Shown here: positions 23,678-32,806 of the stretch, piece by piece
Numbering within the stretch: the first letter of the stretch is position 1
How the letters are laid out: every line of letters starts with the position of its first letter
Source: Desulfobulbaceae bacterium
GTDB taxonomy: Bacteria > Desulfobacterota > Desulfobulbia > Desulfobulbales > Desulfocapsaceae
DNA: 64,000 bases
Assembly (NCBI GenBank): GCA_024227155.1
Contig: JAAELB010000218.1
Coordinates: 17,380 to 81,379, forward strand
Direction of reading: 5' to 3'
Position numbers and translations under genes: made by a program
The notes under the pieces: generated by a model
The model's input: only the letters and a program-made list of their open reading frames with translations
What the model was told of the DNA's origin: nothing
The model's database searches: none

Positions 23678-25959
23678 TACAGCTACTGCCCGATTTAGAA
23701 GAGGGCGGTGTTGAGGGGGAAACGGTTGACCTTGCAATTTATCTTGCAGAAACAGGGCACCGTTCCATTGTGATTTCAGGGGGAGGCCGTCTGGTGCCTC
23801 TGCTTGAAAGAGCCGGATGTATACATCTTCAGTGGTCATTTGTTGGGGAAAAAAGCTTCCGATGTCTACAGTATATTCCAAAGTTAAAAAAGTATCTTCT
23901 GGACGAAAACGTTGATATTATTCACCTCCGCTCGCGATTACCCGCGTGGATAGGCTACCTGGCATGGAAACTTATTCCCGAGGATAAAAGACCGTCATTA
24001 ATTACCACCTTCCATGGCTTTTACTCTGTCAACTCGTACTCTTGTATAATGACAAAAGGGGAGAGAGTTGCCGCTGTTTCTGAAACAATTAAAAATCACA
24101 TTATTCAAAACTACCGGGTAGATGATAAAAATATTTGTCTTATTCACGGAGGATTTGATGCCAGCGAATTTTCACCTGGGTCTGTTTCGGAGGAACGTGT
24201 AGAGCGACTGAGGCAAAGATGGCTTTTAGAAGCTGGCGATAAGAAAATTATCATTCTTCCAGGACGGGTGACTTTGTGGAAAGGCCAGAATATACTGATA
24301 GAGAGTTTGGCTCTCCTTGAAAAGAAGAATTTCATCTGTCTGCTTATAGGGGATACGGAAGAAAATCCCTCGTATACCAAAAAACTACAGGATCTAATTA
24401 ACCTGAGAGGCTTGAAAAAACATGTTTTTCTCGCAGGTCATTGTGATGATATGCCCGCTGCACTGCTTCTTGCGGATATTGTAGTTTCAGCGTCCTCAAC
24501 CCAGCCCGAGGCCTTTGGCAAGGTTGCCATTGAGGCAATGGCAATGGGCAAACCTGTGATTGCTACTGCCCATGGAGGTAGCCTGGAAACCGTTGTTGAT
24601 GGGGAGACTGGTTGGCTGGTACCACCTATGAATTCAGTGGCAATGTCTGAAGCTATTGCAAAGGCATTAGGTAATTCTGAGCAGCTAGCCAGTGTGGGTG
24701 AAAAAGGCAGGGGGCATGCCCTGACACATTTTACAGCGCAGAAAATGTGTGAAAAATCGTTGGCACTTTATTATGAAATCAAGGATGAAAAGTTAAGAAA
24801 AAGACGCAAAGAAATTCTCACCGTGATGCAGCTGTTACCGGAACTCAATAGCGGTGGAGTGGAGAGAGGTACCCTGGAGATGGCTCGCTACCTTGTAAAA
24901 AATAAACATAAATCGATTGTTGTCTCGGGTGGTGGGCGGCTTGTTGATCAACTTGAAAAAGGTGGCACAAAGCATATAGAGAGAACAATTGGTTCTAAGA
25001 GTCCGGTTGCCCTGATACATATTCTGCCACTCAGGAGGTTGATGAAACAAGGTGTTGATATCCTTCACCTGCGATCACGGATGCCTGCATGGATTGCCTA
25101 TGTTGCCTGGCTCTCACTTCCTCCGTCAAGAAGACCAGTTCTACTGACGACATTTCATGGGTTTTATTCTGTTAATGCATACAGTGCTGTTATGACTAAA
25201 GGGGATGGTGTTATCGCGGTTTCCGATTCAATAAAACAGCATATTGCTGATAATTATTCCCGTGTGGGAAATGTGAAATTGATTTTCAGGGGGGTTGAGG
25301 CGTCTTCTTTTGATCCACGTATGGTAAGCAGGGCAAGGGTAGAAAAGCTGATGCAGAGATGGGGGATTAAAGGAAACAGTCCGGTTCTCATGCTTCCTGG
25401 AAGGCTGACAAGGTTAAAGGGGCAGGAATATTTTTTACAAAGTTTATTGCGGGTACATGATAACAACTTTCAGGCCGTACTCGTGGGAGATACAGAAGAA
25501 AACTCAGCGTATACACTCGAACTTAAAGAGTTTATCGAAAAGAACAACCTGAGGGATAAGGTTCGTCTCGTCGGACATTGCAGTGATATGCCGGCCGCTT
25601 TTTTAGTAGCTGATATCGTTATCTCAGCGTCCAGTCTTGAGCCGGAAGCATTTGGCAGAACCACCGTTGAAGCCATGGCTATGGGATGTCCTGTTATCGT
25701 AACGGCACACGGTGGGAGTCTTGAAACGGTTATCCCGGGTGAAAATGGCTGGTTGGTGAAGCCATCCGATCCTGACGATTTAGCAAGAGCTATTGACGAA
25801 GCTTTGTCAATGGACTCTAACTTTTTACGAGAAATAGGTCGAAACAATAGAGAACGGGTTACGAAAAACTTCACAGCCAAAGCAATGTGTGACCAAACAC
25901 TTGCATTTTACAATGATTTGTTGAAGCTCAGACTTTCAACAGTGAAGAATAATAGGTGA
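23653..25959 (+). CDS. Tandem double glycosyltransferase (two fused GT4 units)
   Basis: A 768-residue protein made of two homologous GT4 glycosyltransferases in one frame. Unit 1 starts at about residue 7 (TVVQLLPDL) and unit 2 at about residue 390 (TVMQLLPEL), an offset of 383. Both keep HLRSR(L/M)PAW, TTFHGFYSVN, LPGR, GDTEEN, GHC-DMPAA and PEAFG-(V/T)-EAMAMG-PVI-TAHGGSLETV, so both donor sites (E-x7-E) look intact. By eye about half of the aligned residues agree. In a normal GT4 enzyme one unit is complete, so this one probably adds two similar sugars in turn to the LPS core. The gene follows the ELM1-like gene with a 25-base overlap. Confidence 0.9.
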   Translation: MVAEKLTVVQLLPDLEEGGVEGETVDLAIYLAETGHRSIVISGGGRLVPLLERAGCIHLQWSFVGEKSFRCLQYIPKLKKYLLDENVDIIHLRSRLPAWIGYLAWKLIPEDKRPSLITTFHGFYSVNSYSCIMTKGERVAAVSETIKNHIIQNYRVDDKNICLIHGGFDASEFSPGSVSEERVERLRQRWLLEAGDKKIIILPGRVTLWKGQNILIESLALLEKKNFICLLIGDTEENPSYTKKLQDLINLRGLKKHVFLAGHCDDMPAALLLADIVVSASSTQPEAFGKVAIEAMAMGKPVIATAHGGSLETVVDGETGWLVPPMNSVAMSEAIAKALGNSEQLASVGEKGRGHALTHFTAQKMCEKSLALYYEIKDEKLRKRRKEILTVMQLLPELNSGGVERGTLEMARYLVKNKHKSIVVSGGGRLVDQLEKGGTKHIERTIGSKSPVALIHILPLRRLMKQGVDILHLRSRMPAWIAYVAWLSLPPSRRPVLLTTFHGFYSVNAYSAVMTKGDGVIAVSDSIKQHIADNYSRVGNVKLIFRGVEASSFDPRMVSRARVEKLMQRWGIKGNSPVLMLPGRLTRLKGQEYFLQSLLRVHDNNFQAVLVGDTEENSAYTLELKEFIEKNNLRDKVRLVGHCSDMPAAFLVADIVISASSLEPEAFGRTTVEAMAMGCPVIVTAHGGSLETVIPGENGWLVKPSDPDDLARAIDEALSMDSNFLREIGRNNRERVTKNFTAKAMCDQTLAFYNDLLKLRLSTVKNNR

Positions 25960-25967
25960 AGATAGCT

Positions 25968-25999
25968 GCTGTTGTTGCCTTACAACAGCAACGAACAGC
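25968..25999 (+). terminator. Hairpin just after the tandem glycosyltransferase gene
   Basis: GCTGTTGTTGC (25968-25978) pairs with GCAACGAACAGC (25988-25999) with one bulged G and a 9-base loop. It starts 8 bases after the stop codon, between convergent genes. There is no T-run, so factor-independent termination is uncertain. Confidence 0.4.
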
Positions 26000-26007
26000 A
26001 ACAGAGA

Positions 26008-26190
26008 CTACTCTTCATTACATTGGCGTCTTAGAAATTCAGCCTCCTTGGGTGAAAGGTCAAACTGTATTATCACCTTTTGCAGGATTGAGTTTCTACC
26101 GATGCCTTTTTGGGCCTCAAGTTGTTCTGAAAATTCCCTGATAGCTTTTTTTATCTTATCCCCAGGGGGGTGGATAGAACTATTGCTCAT
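26008..26190 (-). CDS. Small conserved-looking protein, unknown function
   Basis: A 60-residue frame with CAGGA seven bases before its ATG. The product is charged and helical, with the pattern KIKKAIREFSEQLEAQ and ILQKVIIQFDLSPKEAEFL, which looks like a genuine folded peptide rather than a chance frame. I do not recognise a named family. It converges on the glycosyltransferase gene. Confidence 0.5.
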   Translation of the reverse strand: MSNSSIHPPGDKIKKAIREFSEQLEAQKGIGRNSILQKVIIQFDLSPKEAEFLRRQCNEE

Positions 26191-26526
26191 TGGGCATCCT
26201 GTTTAATGAAGGTCGTTATCATTACCTGTTTATCGGGTTGGGCAATGGTTTAGGTGGTGTGCTACTTAATAATATGGTATAGCCCATCTTTTGTCATTGC
26301 CAAACTGTTTACTTCAGCAATTCATTCGAAGTCTGCGCTTAATTTTCCGTTTGGTGGGGGAAGTTAAGATTTGTAACCATCTTGACGCAGTTTATGATAC
26401 TTTGATACAATTTAATAAAGGAATGAAACCTTTTTTACTTCAATGCATCTTGAGTGGGGGGAGTGGTAGTAGGATTGACCCCATGGTGCAAATATCTCTT
26501 ATGGCGTATATAAGCAGGTGATTCAA
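26191..26526. other. Intergenic stretch with a degenerate family A fragment
   Basis: This stretch of 336 bases lies between the 60-residue gene (reverse) and the YqgE gene (forward). It contains a family A fragment at 26319-26341 and a possible but unconvincing forward frame that uses rare starts. No promoter was firmly identified. Confidence 0.4.
26319..26341. repeat. Intergenic repeat family A, fragment (A8)
   Basis: AATTCATTCGAAGTCTGCGC plus TTA matches bases of copy A6 (50709 onward) at 22 of 23 positions. Neither conserved end of the family is present, so this is a remnant. Confidence 0.5.
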
Positions 26527-27090
26527 TTGGACACAGGATTTAACTCATTGATCGGAAATTTTCTTATATCCACACCCCAAATGCCGGATCCCAGATTTGC
26601 AGAACATGTGATCTATATTTGTGCCCATAATGATGAGGGTGCAATGGGGGTTGCCATCAATAGGCCAAACTCATCAATCTCTCTTGCTGAGGTTTTGCAG
26701 GGCACTGGGTTGCCCGTGCCTGGTGAGACTTTACCGCCCGTTTATATAGGTGGTCCGGTGGAACTCGAATCCGCATTTATACTGTTTTTGTCGGAGTATT
26801 CAACAGAACACAAACTTAACGTCAGCAAGACTGTTTCTCTCACTCGCGAAACAAAAGTACTTGAAGATATTTCCAGGGGGGAAGGGCCTGAACATTATCT
26901 TTTTATTTTGGGATATACCGGCTGGGGGCCGGGACAACTCGAGAGGGAGCTTGTTGAACAGGGATGGCTTACATTGCCCGCCAGTGATGATATTATATTT
27001 CATATGGATGATTCTCAAAAATGGAAAGCGGCTGCTATGCAGTACGGTATTGATATTACTATTTTTGAGGATGAAATTGGCTATGCCTGA
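26527..27090 (+). CDS. YqgE/AlgH family protein
   Basis: A protein of 187 residues in the YqgE/AlgH (DUF179) family: FLISTPQMPDPRFAEHVIYIC, GAMGVAINRP, YIGGPVE and the C-terminal GYTGWGPGQLE block are all in order. The function is not settled; AlgH was named as a regulator of alginate genes in Pseudomonas. The start TTG 26527 has AGGTGA upstream; the GTG three codons earlier (26518) is an alternative. The gene leads a forward group with the Cys-cluster protein and rlmH. Confidence 0.88.
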   Translation: MDTGFNSLIGNFLISTPQMPDPRFAEHVIYICAHNDEGAMGVAINRPNSSISLAEVLQGTGLPVPGETLPPVYIGGPVELESAFILFLSEYSTEHKLNVSKTVSLTRETKVLEDISRGEGPEHYLFILGYTGWGPGQLERELVEQGWLTLPASDDIIFHMDDSQKWKAAAMQYGIDITIFEDEIGYA

Positions 27091-27194
27091 AACGATGGCT
27101 TGACCACTAAGATGCTTTAGTGCCTCAGAGGGGTGGAGTACATTCTCCTCTCGTGGTCCATTTTGATTTACTCTATTTACCAGGTGTTTGTTGT

Positions 27195-27593
27195 ATGTCT
27201 CTTGTTGCAAAAATATTTACGTGTAAAAGATGCGGTTATTGCTGCCAGGGTGAAACCACCGTCTCGTTGGATGCAGACGATCAAAAAAGGATGATTCTCT
27301 CCCTGAAAAGTAGTGAAAAAAATGTCAGGGAAAAGTACTGGCGTGTGACCGGCAATATTGTACAGATGAAAACTGTTGCAGGGCACTGTATTTTCTACGA
27401 TAACGGTTGCACGGTACATGAAGGACGTCCGTGGCGTTGTGGTCAGTGGCCTTTGCATCCGTCTATTTTGTCGGATGAAAACAATTTCAAAACCATTGCT
27501 GATTCTTGTCCTGGGATCAAAAAAGAAATTGGCTATCAAGAATTTTGTCGAATTCTCAGTGTTTTAATGGAAAAAGATAAGGTCGTTTGTTGA
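27195..27593 (+). CDS. YkgJ family cysteine cluster protein
   Basis: A 132-residue protein with an N-terminal cluster C10-x2-C13-x2-C16-C17 followed by further Cys in HCIFYDNGC, RCGQWP and DSCPG. This is the YkgJ/DUF pattern (CxxCxxCC ... CxxY/H ... RPxxCxxWP), a small metal-binding fold thought to hold zinc or iron; the role is unknown. ATG 27195 is chosen as the start because AGGTG lies upstream and the cluster begins at once. It sits 22 bases before rlmH. Confidence 0.8.
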   Translation: MSLVAKIFTCKRCGYCCQGETTVSLDADDQKRMILSLKSSEKNVREKYWRVTGNIVQMKTVAGHCIFYDNGCTVHEGRPWRCGQWPLHPSILSDENNFKTIADSCPGIKKEIGYQEFCRILSVLMEKDKVVC

Positions 27594-27615
27594 TCTGGTG
27601 TGAGAGTTTGTCGAT

Positions 27616-28080
27616 ATGAAGCATGAAATTTTATTTCTTGGAAAAACTAAAGATAAATTTCTAAGAATCGGAATTGAAGATTTCGCTTCACGTCTTAAGC
27701 ATTACACCAATTTCGACATCTCAGTTGTAAAGGATAGCAGCGGTTCCAGAAGTGATTCAAAAACGATAGAAAAGCAAGGTCAACTGCTGTTGAAATCTGT
27801 GCCTGCGGGTGCATTTAAAGTTGTACTCGATGCTGGGGGTAAAGATTTTAGTTCTGAATCTTTTTCGGAACAGGTTACTAAATGGGAAATGCAGGGGATT
27901 AAACAGGTCTCCTATCTTATTGGTGGCCCAGACGGACATGGTCCTGCCGTTTTGAAAGAAGCTGATCTGAAGTTGTCAATCTCCAGGATGACATTCACCC
28001 ATGATATGGTTCGCTTACTGCTCGTTGAACAGTTATACCGGGCATATACTATTAAGGCTGGTGAGCGATATCATAAATGA
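27616..28080 (+). CDS. rlmH: 23S rRNA (pseudouridine1915-N3)-methyltransferase
   Basis: A 154-residue SPOUT methyltransferase that methylates pseudouridine 1915 in helix 69 of 23S rRNA of intact ribosomes. The C-terminal knot is clear: LIGGPDGHGP, the conserved LSISRMTFTHDMVRLLLVEQLYRAY segment and the terminal YHK. Length is typical. It converges on rsmJ with a 41-base gap. Confidence 0.93.
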   Translation: MKHEILFLGKTKDKFLRIGIEDFASRLKHYTNFDISVVKDSSGSRSDSKTIEKQGQLLLKSVPAGAFKVVLDAGGKDFSSESFSEQVTKWEMQGIKQVSYLIGGPDGHGPAVLKEADLKLSISRMTFTHDMVRLLLVEQLYRAYTIKAGERYHK

Positions 28081-28121
28081 TGTGAAGATATCTCGGAGAG
28101 CCACCTGATATTGCTCGCGGT

Positions 28122-28925
28122 TCACTTTCTTTCGAAATAGACATCATATCTGCTGCTTTTCATCTTGATCACGTGATCTGGTGTTCTGGCTGAAAGAAGT
28201 GGTGCTTTGGCAGGCCTTTTAACAACTATTCTTGAGGTAGCACAGCTTTGTGCTGCCTGAATCAGTTGTTCGCTGTCCAGATCATCTCCTACGATTGCTC
28301 TGATGGTACGCATTGTTTTTTTACCCAGTGCAGATGAATCCCGGTGTGGGTACATGGGGTCCAGGTAGACAGTGTCAAATTGTTTTGTTTTCCGCTGTAA
28401 AAAACTGATTGTGTCATGGGATATGAAGTGCATATTTTCTGAAACTATTGTTCTGGTTCTACTGTCTGCAAGTGCTCGCTCCAGTCCATCTTCAAGGAGT
28501 GCACCGATAACGGAACTTCTTTCGCACAGGGTCACCTTGCAGCCGAGACTTGCGAGGACGAAGCTGTCACCGCCTAGTCCTGCTGTGCCGTCGAAGACTG
28601 CTGGTCTGAAACCAGGTTTTATACCAACCGCCCGTGCCAGAGGTTGTTTTGTTGTGCAGTTTTTTGCCAGGCGGAAGCCATTTTTGCCATTAACAAAGTC
28701 GACAAAAAGAAGGAGCGTCATTCGTTCTTTATTGTCCCTTCGCTGGTGGAGTTGTAATCCGTGTTCTGTGTAACAGAGAATGACATCAGTTTCACATTGG
28801 TTAATTTTCGGGGCAAAATGGGTATCGAGTTTAGCTGCAAGAAGCTCCGCTTTTTGTAGTAATCTTGTTGAATTTATTGTAGATGAAACAGAAATTGATG
28901 GTAGCAGGTTGACGTCATTAATCAT
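28122..28925 (-). CDS. rsmJ: 16S rRNA (guanine1516-N2)-methyltransferase
   Basis: A 267-residue class I methyltransferase of the RsmJ type, which methylates G1516 of 16S rRNA. The SAM site is seen as FDGTAGLGGDSFVLASLG, and the catalytic or cofactor loop as LDPMYPHRDSSALGKK; KRPAKAP follows near the end. These three blocks are distinctive for RsmJ. It is transcribed away from kdsB, with repeat A4 in the divergent region. Confidence 0.9.
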   Translation of the reverse strand: MINDVNLLPSISVSSTINSTRLLQKAELLAAKLDTHFAPKINQCETDVILCYTEHGLQLHQRRDNKERMTLLLFVDFVNGKNGFRLAKNCTTKQPLARAVGIKPGFRPAVFDGTAGLGGDSFVLASLGCKVTLCERSSVIGALLEDGLERALADSRTRTIVSENMHFISHDTISFLQRKTKQFDTVYLDPMYPHRDSSALGKKTMRTIRAIVGDDLDSEQLIQAAQSCATSRIVVKRPAKAPLLSARTPDHVIKMKSSRYDVYFERK

Positions 28926-28956
28926 AGCAGTCTCTAGTCAGGCATAGAGGGAATTT

Positions 28957-29022
28957 ATAAGGCACTAATTTTAACACACTCTCCAGATTTCTTGCTTTTT
29001 ATTACAGCTTTTGTGGAGTAAG
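28957..29022. repeat. Intergenic repeat family A, copy A4 (partial or rearranged)
   Basis: Opens with ATAAGGCACTAA at 28957, continues with CTCTCCAGATTTCTTG, then CTTTTTATTACAGCTTTT and a GTGGAGTAAG end. The middle matches copies A3 and A5, but the left terminal motif is the one that is normally on the right. It lies in the rsmJ-kdsB divergent region. Confidence 0.65.
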
Positions 29023-29103
29023 AAACAAGAAAATACAATTGTTGGTAAATTGTCAATGTAGTGAATGTAGTTTACCTAGTTTAAAATAACCAGTGAGTTT
29101 CCC

Positions 29104-29862
29104 ATGACAAATTTAAAACCATCAGTCATTGCAATTATACCCGCCCGATATGAATCTAACCGATTTCCAGGTAAACCCCTTGCTCGCATTGGAAGTAAAC
29201 CAATGATTCAGCATGTAGTGGAAAGGGCTCAGGCGGTGAAAATGTTGTCTCGGGTGGTTGTTGCAACAGACGACGAAAGAATTGCCCGCTGTGTCTCGGA
29301 ATTTGGTGGTGAGTATGTGATGACAGGTAGAAATCATGTTTCCGGTTCAGACCGGCTTGCGGAAGCAGCCGGGTTGTTGAATATATCTGAACATGATGTT
29401 GTTGTTAATATTCAGGGAGATCAGCCACTCTTTCCTCCAGAGGTTGTAGAGCAGGTAGCTCAACCTCTGCTAGATGATCCCGCCCTTCCAATGTCAACAC
29501 TTATTTACAGGATAGTTCGTCCGGAAGAGATAACTGATCCAAACCACGTGAAGACAGTATTTGATAAAAATTTCAATGCGCTGTATTTCTCAAGATCTCC
29601 AATTCCTTTTCAAAGAAACCCCGAAGAACAGAATAGACCAACCTACTACAAACATCTTGGGTTCTATGCGTACAGGAAAGGATTTTTATTGTCTTTTGTT
29701 GCTCTACCTGAGGGGGAGTGGGAGAGATTTGAAAAGCTTGAGCAGTTGCGTGCTCTGGAGTATGGGTACAAGATTAAAGTTTCAGTGACGACCCATGACT
29801 CCATTGAGGTTGATACGCCTGAAGATTTGAAAAGGGTGGAGGCTGATTTACTTAAGTCCTAA
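29104..29862 (+). CDS. kdsB: CMP-KDO synthetase (3-deoxy-manno-octulosonate cytidylyltransferase)
   Basis: A 252-residue cytidylyltransferase that activates KDO as CMP-KDO for lipid A-core assembly in the cytoplasm. Motifs include IIPARYESNRFPGKPL (N-terminal CTP loop), NIQGDQPL (metal and sugar binding) and the C-terminal EQLRALE-G-I block. Length matches the family. It shows that the cell makes LPS, in keeping with lptE and the core-type glycosyltransferase genes in the window. Confidence 0.95.
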   Translation: MTNLKPSVIAIIPARYESNRFPGKPLARIGSKPMIQHVVERAQAVKMLSRVVVATDDERIARCVSEFGGEYVMTGRNHVSGSDRLAEAAGLLNISEHDVVVNIQGDQPLFPPEVVEQVAQPLLDDPALPMSTLIYRIVRPEEITDPNHVKTVFDKNFNALYFSRSPIPFQRNPEEQNRPTYYKHLGFYAYRKGFLLSFVALPEGEWERFEKLEQLRALEYGYKIKVSVTTHDSIEVDTPEDLKRVEADLLKS

Positions 29863-29972
29863 GGGAAAACCACTTTGACTAATCCGCTAGCATCAGTGAT
29901 AATTTACTACCTTGATTACATTATTTGATCCATTTATAAAAAAACAGGCTTAACAGGGTGTTGAGGCAAAGA

Positions 29973-32276
29973 GTGATAGAACGTAAATTTCAGCAGATTA
30001 GCCAGGTTGAATTGACACCGCTTGACCTACTGCCACAGGATGAATTGCGCGAGAAGATAGTCGATCTTGTTTTAAACGGAATTCCTCCCTGTTTTCATCG
30101 GGGTGTCAAACTTCACTTGGCAGATTTCCAGAGACACATTCTTGAAACAAGTGTTGAGAATGTAAGAGTCGTTGTTTTTGGTGGCGGTACCGGTTTATCA
30201 AATATTATTGGTGGCGATTCACGGCGTGAAGGGTGGAAGAAAAATCCTTTTAGTGGTTTAAAACGAGTTTTCCCTCAAACAAAATCGGTGGTTTGTGTCA
30301 CGGATAACGGCGGTTCGACTGGAGAATTGCTGAAAGATCTTGATCTGATTGCAATAGGAGATATACGCCATGTACTGCTCTCTTCTATTCAGCTGGCCCG
30401 ACTACAGAAAAAATACAGCTTTGATCTGATTGAGGCGGAGGCAATTACAGCAGATCTAGCCGAAATCTTTAATTGGCGATTTACAGGGCCCCTTACCTCT
30501 GCACATCCAGAGTGGGGGGCGATTTCAGATCTTATAGCGAAACTGCCGAGCCCACTTGAAAGTTATTTTCAATATCTGGTGGATTTTCTTTTTACAGACA
30601 ATCGCTTGTGCAAGACCCTGCAGCGTTCCCATTGTTTTGGTAATTTGCTCCTGGCAGCGGCTATTTATCGAGAAAAACGTCAACTCATTGACGGCTTGAG
30701 TTCAGCTTCATCAGAGCTTGTCATGCATCACGCGATCTTGAAGGGTCTCAGCGGCCTGGCTGAGGCTATCGGAGCAGGAAAACGGGCAGTAATGCCATGT
30801 ACGTCCACTCCTGCTCAGTTACGAGTACTTTACGCTAACGGGGTGGAGATCTCCGGAGAACATAAATTGAGTAGTACACAGAGGGGAGTTCCAGTAGATT
30901 CCACCCGGGTTGACTACTGTGGAATAGCGAGGGTGCACGATGAGGTCTTAAAGGATATTGCAGAGGCGGACATAATAATTTTTGCCCCGGGAAGCCTCTA
31001 CTCTTCAATTATTCCTGTGTTTAAAGTTCCAGGTCTTGCCGAGGCTGTGAGACAAAATAAAAATGCCCTGAAATTGCTCATCTCCAATCTTTGGGTACAG
31101 GCGGGAGAGACCGACCTTTCAAATGCTGATCCGGAAAGAAAATTTCATGTTTCTGATATGTTGCAAGCATATGAAGAGAATATCCCAGGGGGGACCAGGG
31201 ATCTTTTTCGCGAGATACTTTGTGTCTCGTTAAAAGAAATTCCAGCTTCAATCCTGCAGAGTTATGCCGTTGAGGGTAAAATTCCTATCTATCTTGATAA
31301 GGATAATCTCATTGCTCGAAACTTCTTACCGGTGGAATGTGATATCTACTCTAAAACAGCTATCGATAATCGGGGGGTGATTCAGCATGATGCCGCCAGT
31401 CTTGCTGAGGCCATAAAAGGACTCTACAATGGTCGATCGTGTTTTGATGGGAAAAAAGAGTCCGAGGACGTCACCGCTATTGATTCACCCGTGGCTGTAG
31501 CTTTGGCTGGTGCGGGAGCTTCTACTAACCAGAATTGTATTAAACCATTTAAGAAATATCATCTTATTAAAGCCAGGCTGGATGTTTTAAGAGTTGCCAC
31601 TTTTGGCACTGAAGAAAAAATTGAGATAGCCGCTTTTAAAGATAAATTGATAGATATTATTTGGGATAATCCAGTTTTACCTCTTGATCATTTGGAGTAT
31701 TTTAAAGATATTCATCTTATCTCTCCCACCCTGTGGAACCGTGATCAGAAATGGGATAATGTGTTTTCGTACTTCGACCCGGTAGATGGTTGCATCAAAT
31801 TAAGAGCCGATCAGTTACAGGTTCGTGGGCAGCTTGAAGTCGCGCTTATGATAGCCCTTGGTGAATCTTTGCTTGGTGACTATGCGAGACAAAAAACGAT
31901 GGAAAAGATTGTAGTAGATGGATTGATCCTCGGCAGGGTGTACCATCTTCATTTAAAACCGACAAATGAGCGAAGATGTTTTTTGTCCCAGGAACAGCTC
32001 AAAACTTTTCTACTGCTATCCAGAATGTGCCCGACAGATGAAGATGACCACTATACGCGTCTTATCAATAAAGGCGAGGGGTTTACTCCACCTGGACTTC
32101 TCATGGGGTTGATGTATGCCTGGTATGTTGATAACCGTTTGGCCACACATATAGAGTACAAGATGTCAGTGCTGAAAATTAATCGTTCAGATCTGATCCC
32201 AGAACAATTGCGAATGGCGGAAAGAAGAAGAAAGATGATAGATTTCTTTAGAGAGGTCGTCTTTGTAGATGATTGA
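29973..32276 (+). CDS. Long CofD-like protein (GAK-system type)
   Basis: A protein of about 767 residues containing a CofD/YvcK fold: VVFGGGTGLSNI, CVTDNGGSTGEL, GDIRH and FAPGSLYSSI are the shared phosphate- and substrate-binding blocks. It is far longer than YvcK (about 320) because of N-terminal and C-terminal additions; this size and spread match the deltaproteobacterial 'GAK system CofD-like' group (recalled, not searched). Known CofD-type enzymes join lactyl-phosphate to F420 precursors, but YvcK relatives act in cell-wall control, so the reaction is open. GTG 29973 with GAGG upstream is the preferred start; GTG 29958 is in frame. Other GAK partners are not seen in the window. Confidence 0.75.
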   Translation: MIERKFQQISQVELTPLDLLPQDELREKIVDLVLNGIPPCFHRGVKLHLADFQRHILETSVENVRVVVFGGGTGLSNIIGGDSRREGWKKNPFSGLKRVFPQTKSVVCVTDNGGSTGELLKDLDLIAIGDIRHVLLSSIQLARLQKKYSFDLIEAEAITADLAEIFNWRFTGPLTSAHPEWGAISDLIAKLPSPLESYFQYLVDFLFTDNRLCKTLQRSHCFGNLLLAAAIYREKRQLIDGLSSASSELVMHHAILKGLSGLAEAIGAGKRAVMPCTSTPAQLRVLYANGVEISGEHKLSSTQRGVPVDSTRVDYCGIARVHDEVLKDIAEADIIIFAPGSLYSSIIPVFKVPGLAEAVRQNKNALKLLISNLWVQAGETDLSNADPERKFHVSDMLQAYEENIPGGTRDLFREILCVSLKEIPASILQSYAVEGKIPIYLDKDNLIARNFLPVECDIYSKTAIDNRGVIQHDAASLAEAIKGLYNGRSCFDGKKESEDVTAIDSPVAVALAGAGASTNQNCIKPFKKYHLIKARLDVLRVATFGTEEKIEIAAFKDKLIDIIWDNPVLPLDHLEYFKDIHLISPTLWNRDQKWDNVFSYFDPVDGCIKLRADQLQVRGQLEVALMIALGESLLGDYARQKTMEKIVVDGLILGRVYHLHLKPTNERRCFLSQEQLKTFLLLSRMCPTDEDDHYTRLINKGEGFTPPGLLMGLMYAWYVDNRLATHIEYKMSVLKINRSDLIPEQLRMAERRRKMIDFFREVVFVDD

Positions 32277-32406
32277 TAATGGATAGAGTAGAAAAAAATA
32301 TTTGCTCATTGATGGTAGAGACAAAACTGGTAAAAAAATTTGTCTCTCAACAGGGGATACGGCAAAGATTCCTTGATTCCGAAGGCAGCTTATCTGGAGT
32401 GTTCGG

Positions 32407-32781
32407 ATGAAAATACTTGTCGTTGATGATGATGCCAGGATACGTGATCTTTTTAAGCTATGGCTTGAGCGAGAAGGATTTCAAGTGTTTCTCGCAGAAA
32501 ATGGTATGGAAGGCGTGTTGGTCCAGCGGCAGCATTCGGTCGATATCCTGATTTGTGATCTCATCATGCCGGTACAGGAAGGTATTGAGACTATCACTCA
32601 GTTTCGGGCTGAATTCCCAGCTACAGGTATTGTGGCCATCTCGGGTGGAGGTATGTTGGGCCCCGATTCATATTTAACTGTAGCCGAACAGTTTGGGGCC
32701 TGGAAGGCGTTTAAAAAACCTGTAGATATGGCGCTATTAATCGAAACTCTATACGAGTGGCAAAAATCTGAGGATGCCTGA
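32407..32781 (+). CDS. Single-domain response regulator (CheY-like)
   Basis: A 124-residue receiver with no output domain: ILVVDDDARIRDL (acidic pair at 7-9), the phospho-acceptor Asp in ICDLIMP near 55 and a KKP lysine loop near the end. It should be phosphorylated by a kinase, the likely candidate being the hybrid kinase encoded immediately downstream. A small hairpin (GAGACAAA and TTTGTCTC, 32318-32346) sits between it and the CofD-like gene. Confidence 0.88.
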   Translation: MKILVVDDDARIRDLFKLWLEREGFQVFLAENGMEGVLVQRQHSVDILICDLIMPVQEGIETITQFRAEFPATGIVAISGGGMLGPDSYLTVAEQFGAWKAFKKPVDMALLIETLYEWQKSEDA

Positions 32782-32806
32782 GACGAATTTTTCTCTGGAA
32801 GTTAAT

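Noticed and set aside
23653-25959. Assembly duplication as the cause of the doubled glycosyltransferase
   Set aside because: The two halves differ at about half of their residues, so they are not a recent or artificial duplicate.
26291-26521. Forward 76-codon frame before the YqgE gene
   Set aside because: No ribosome binding site, low-complexity composition, and it contains the family A fragment.
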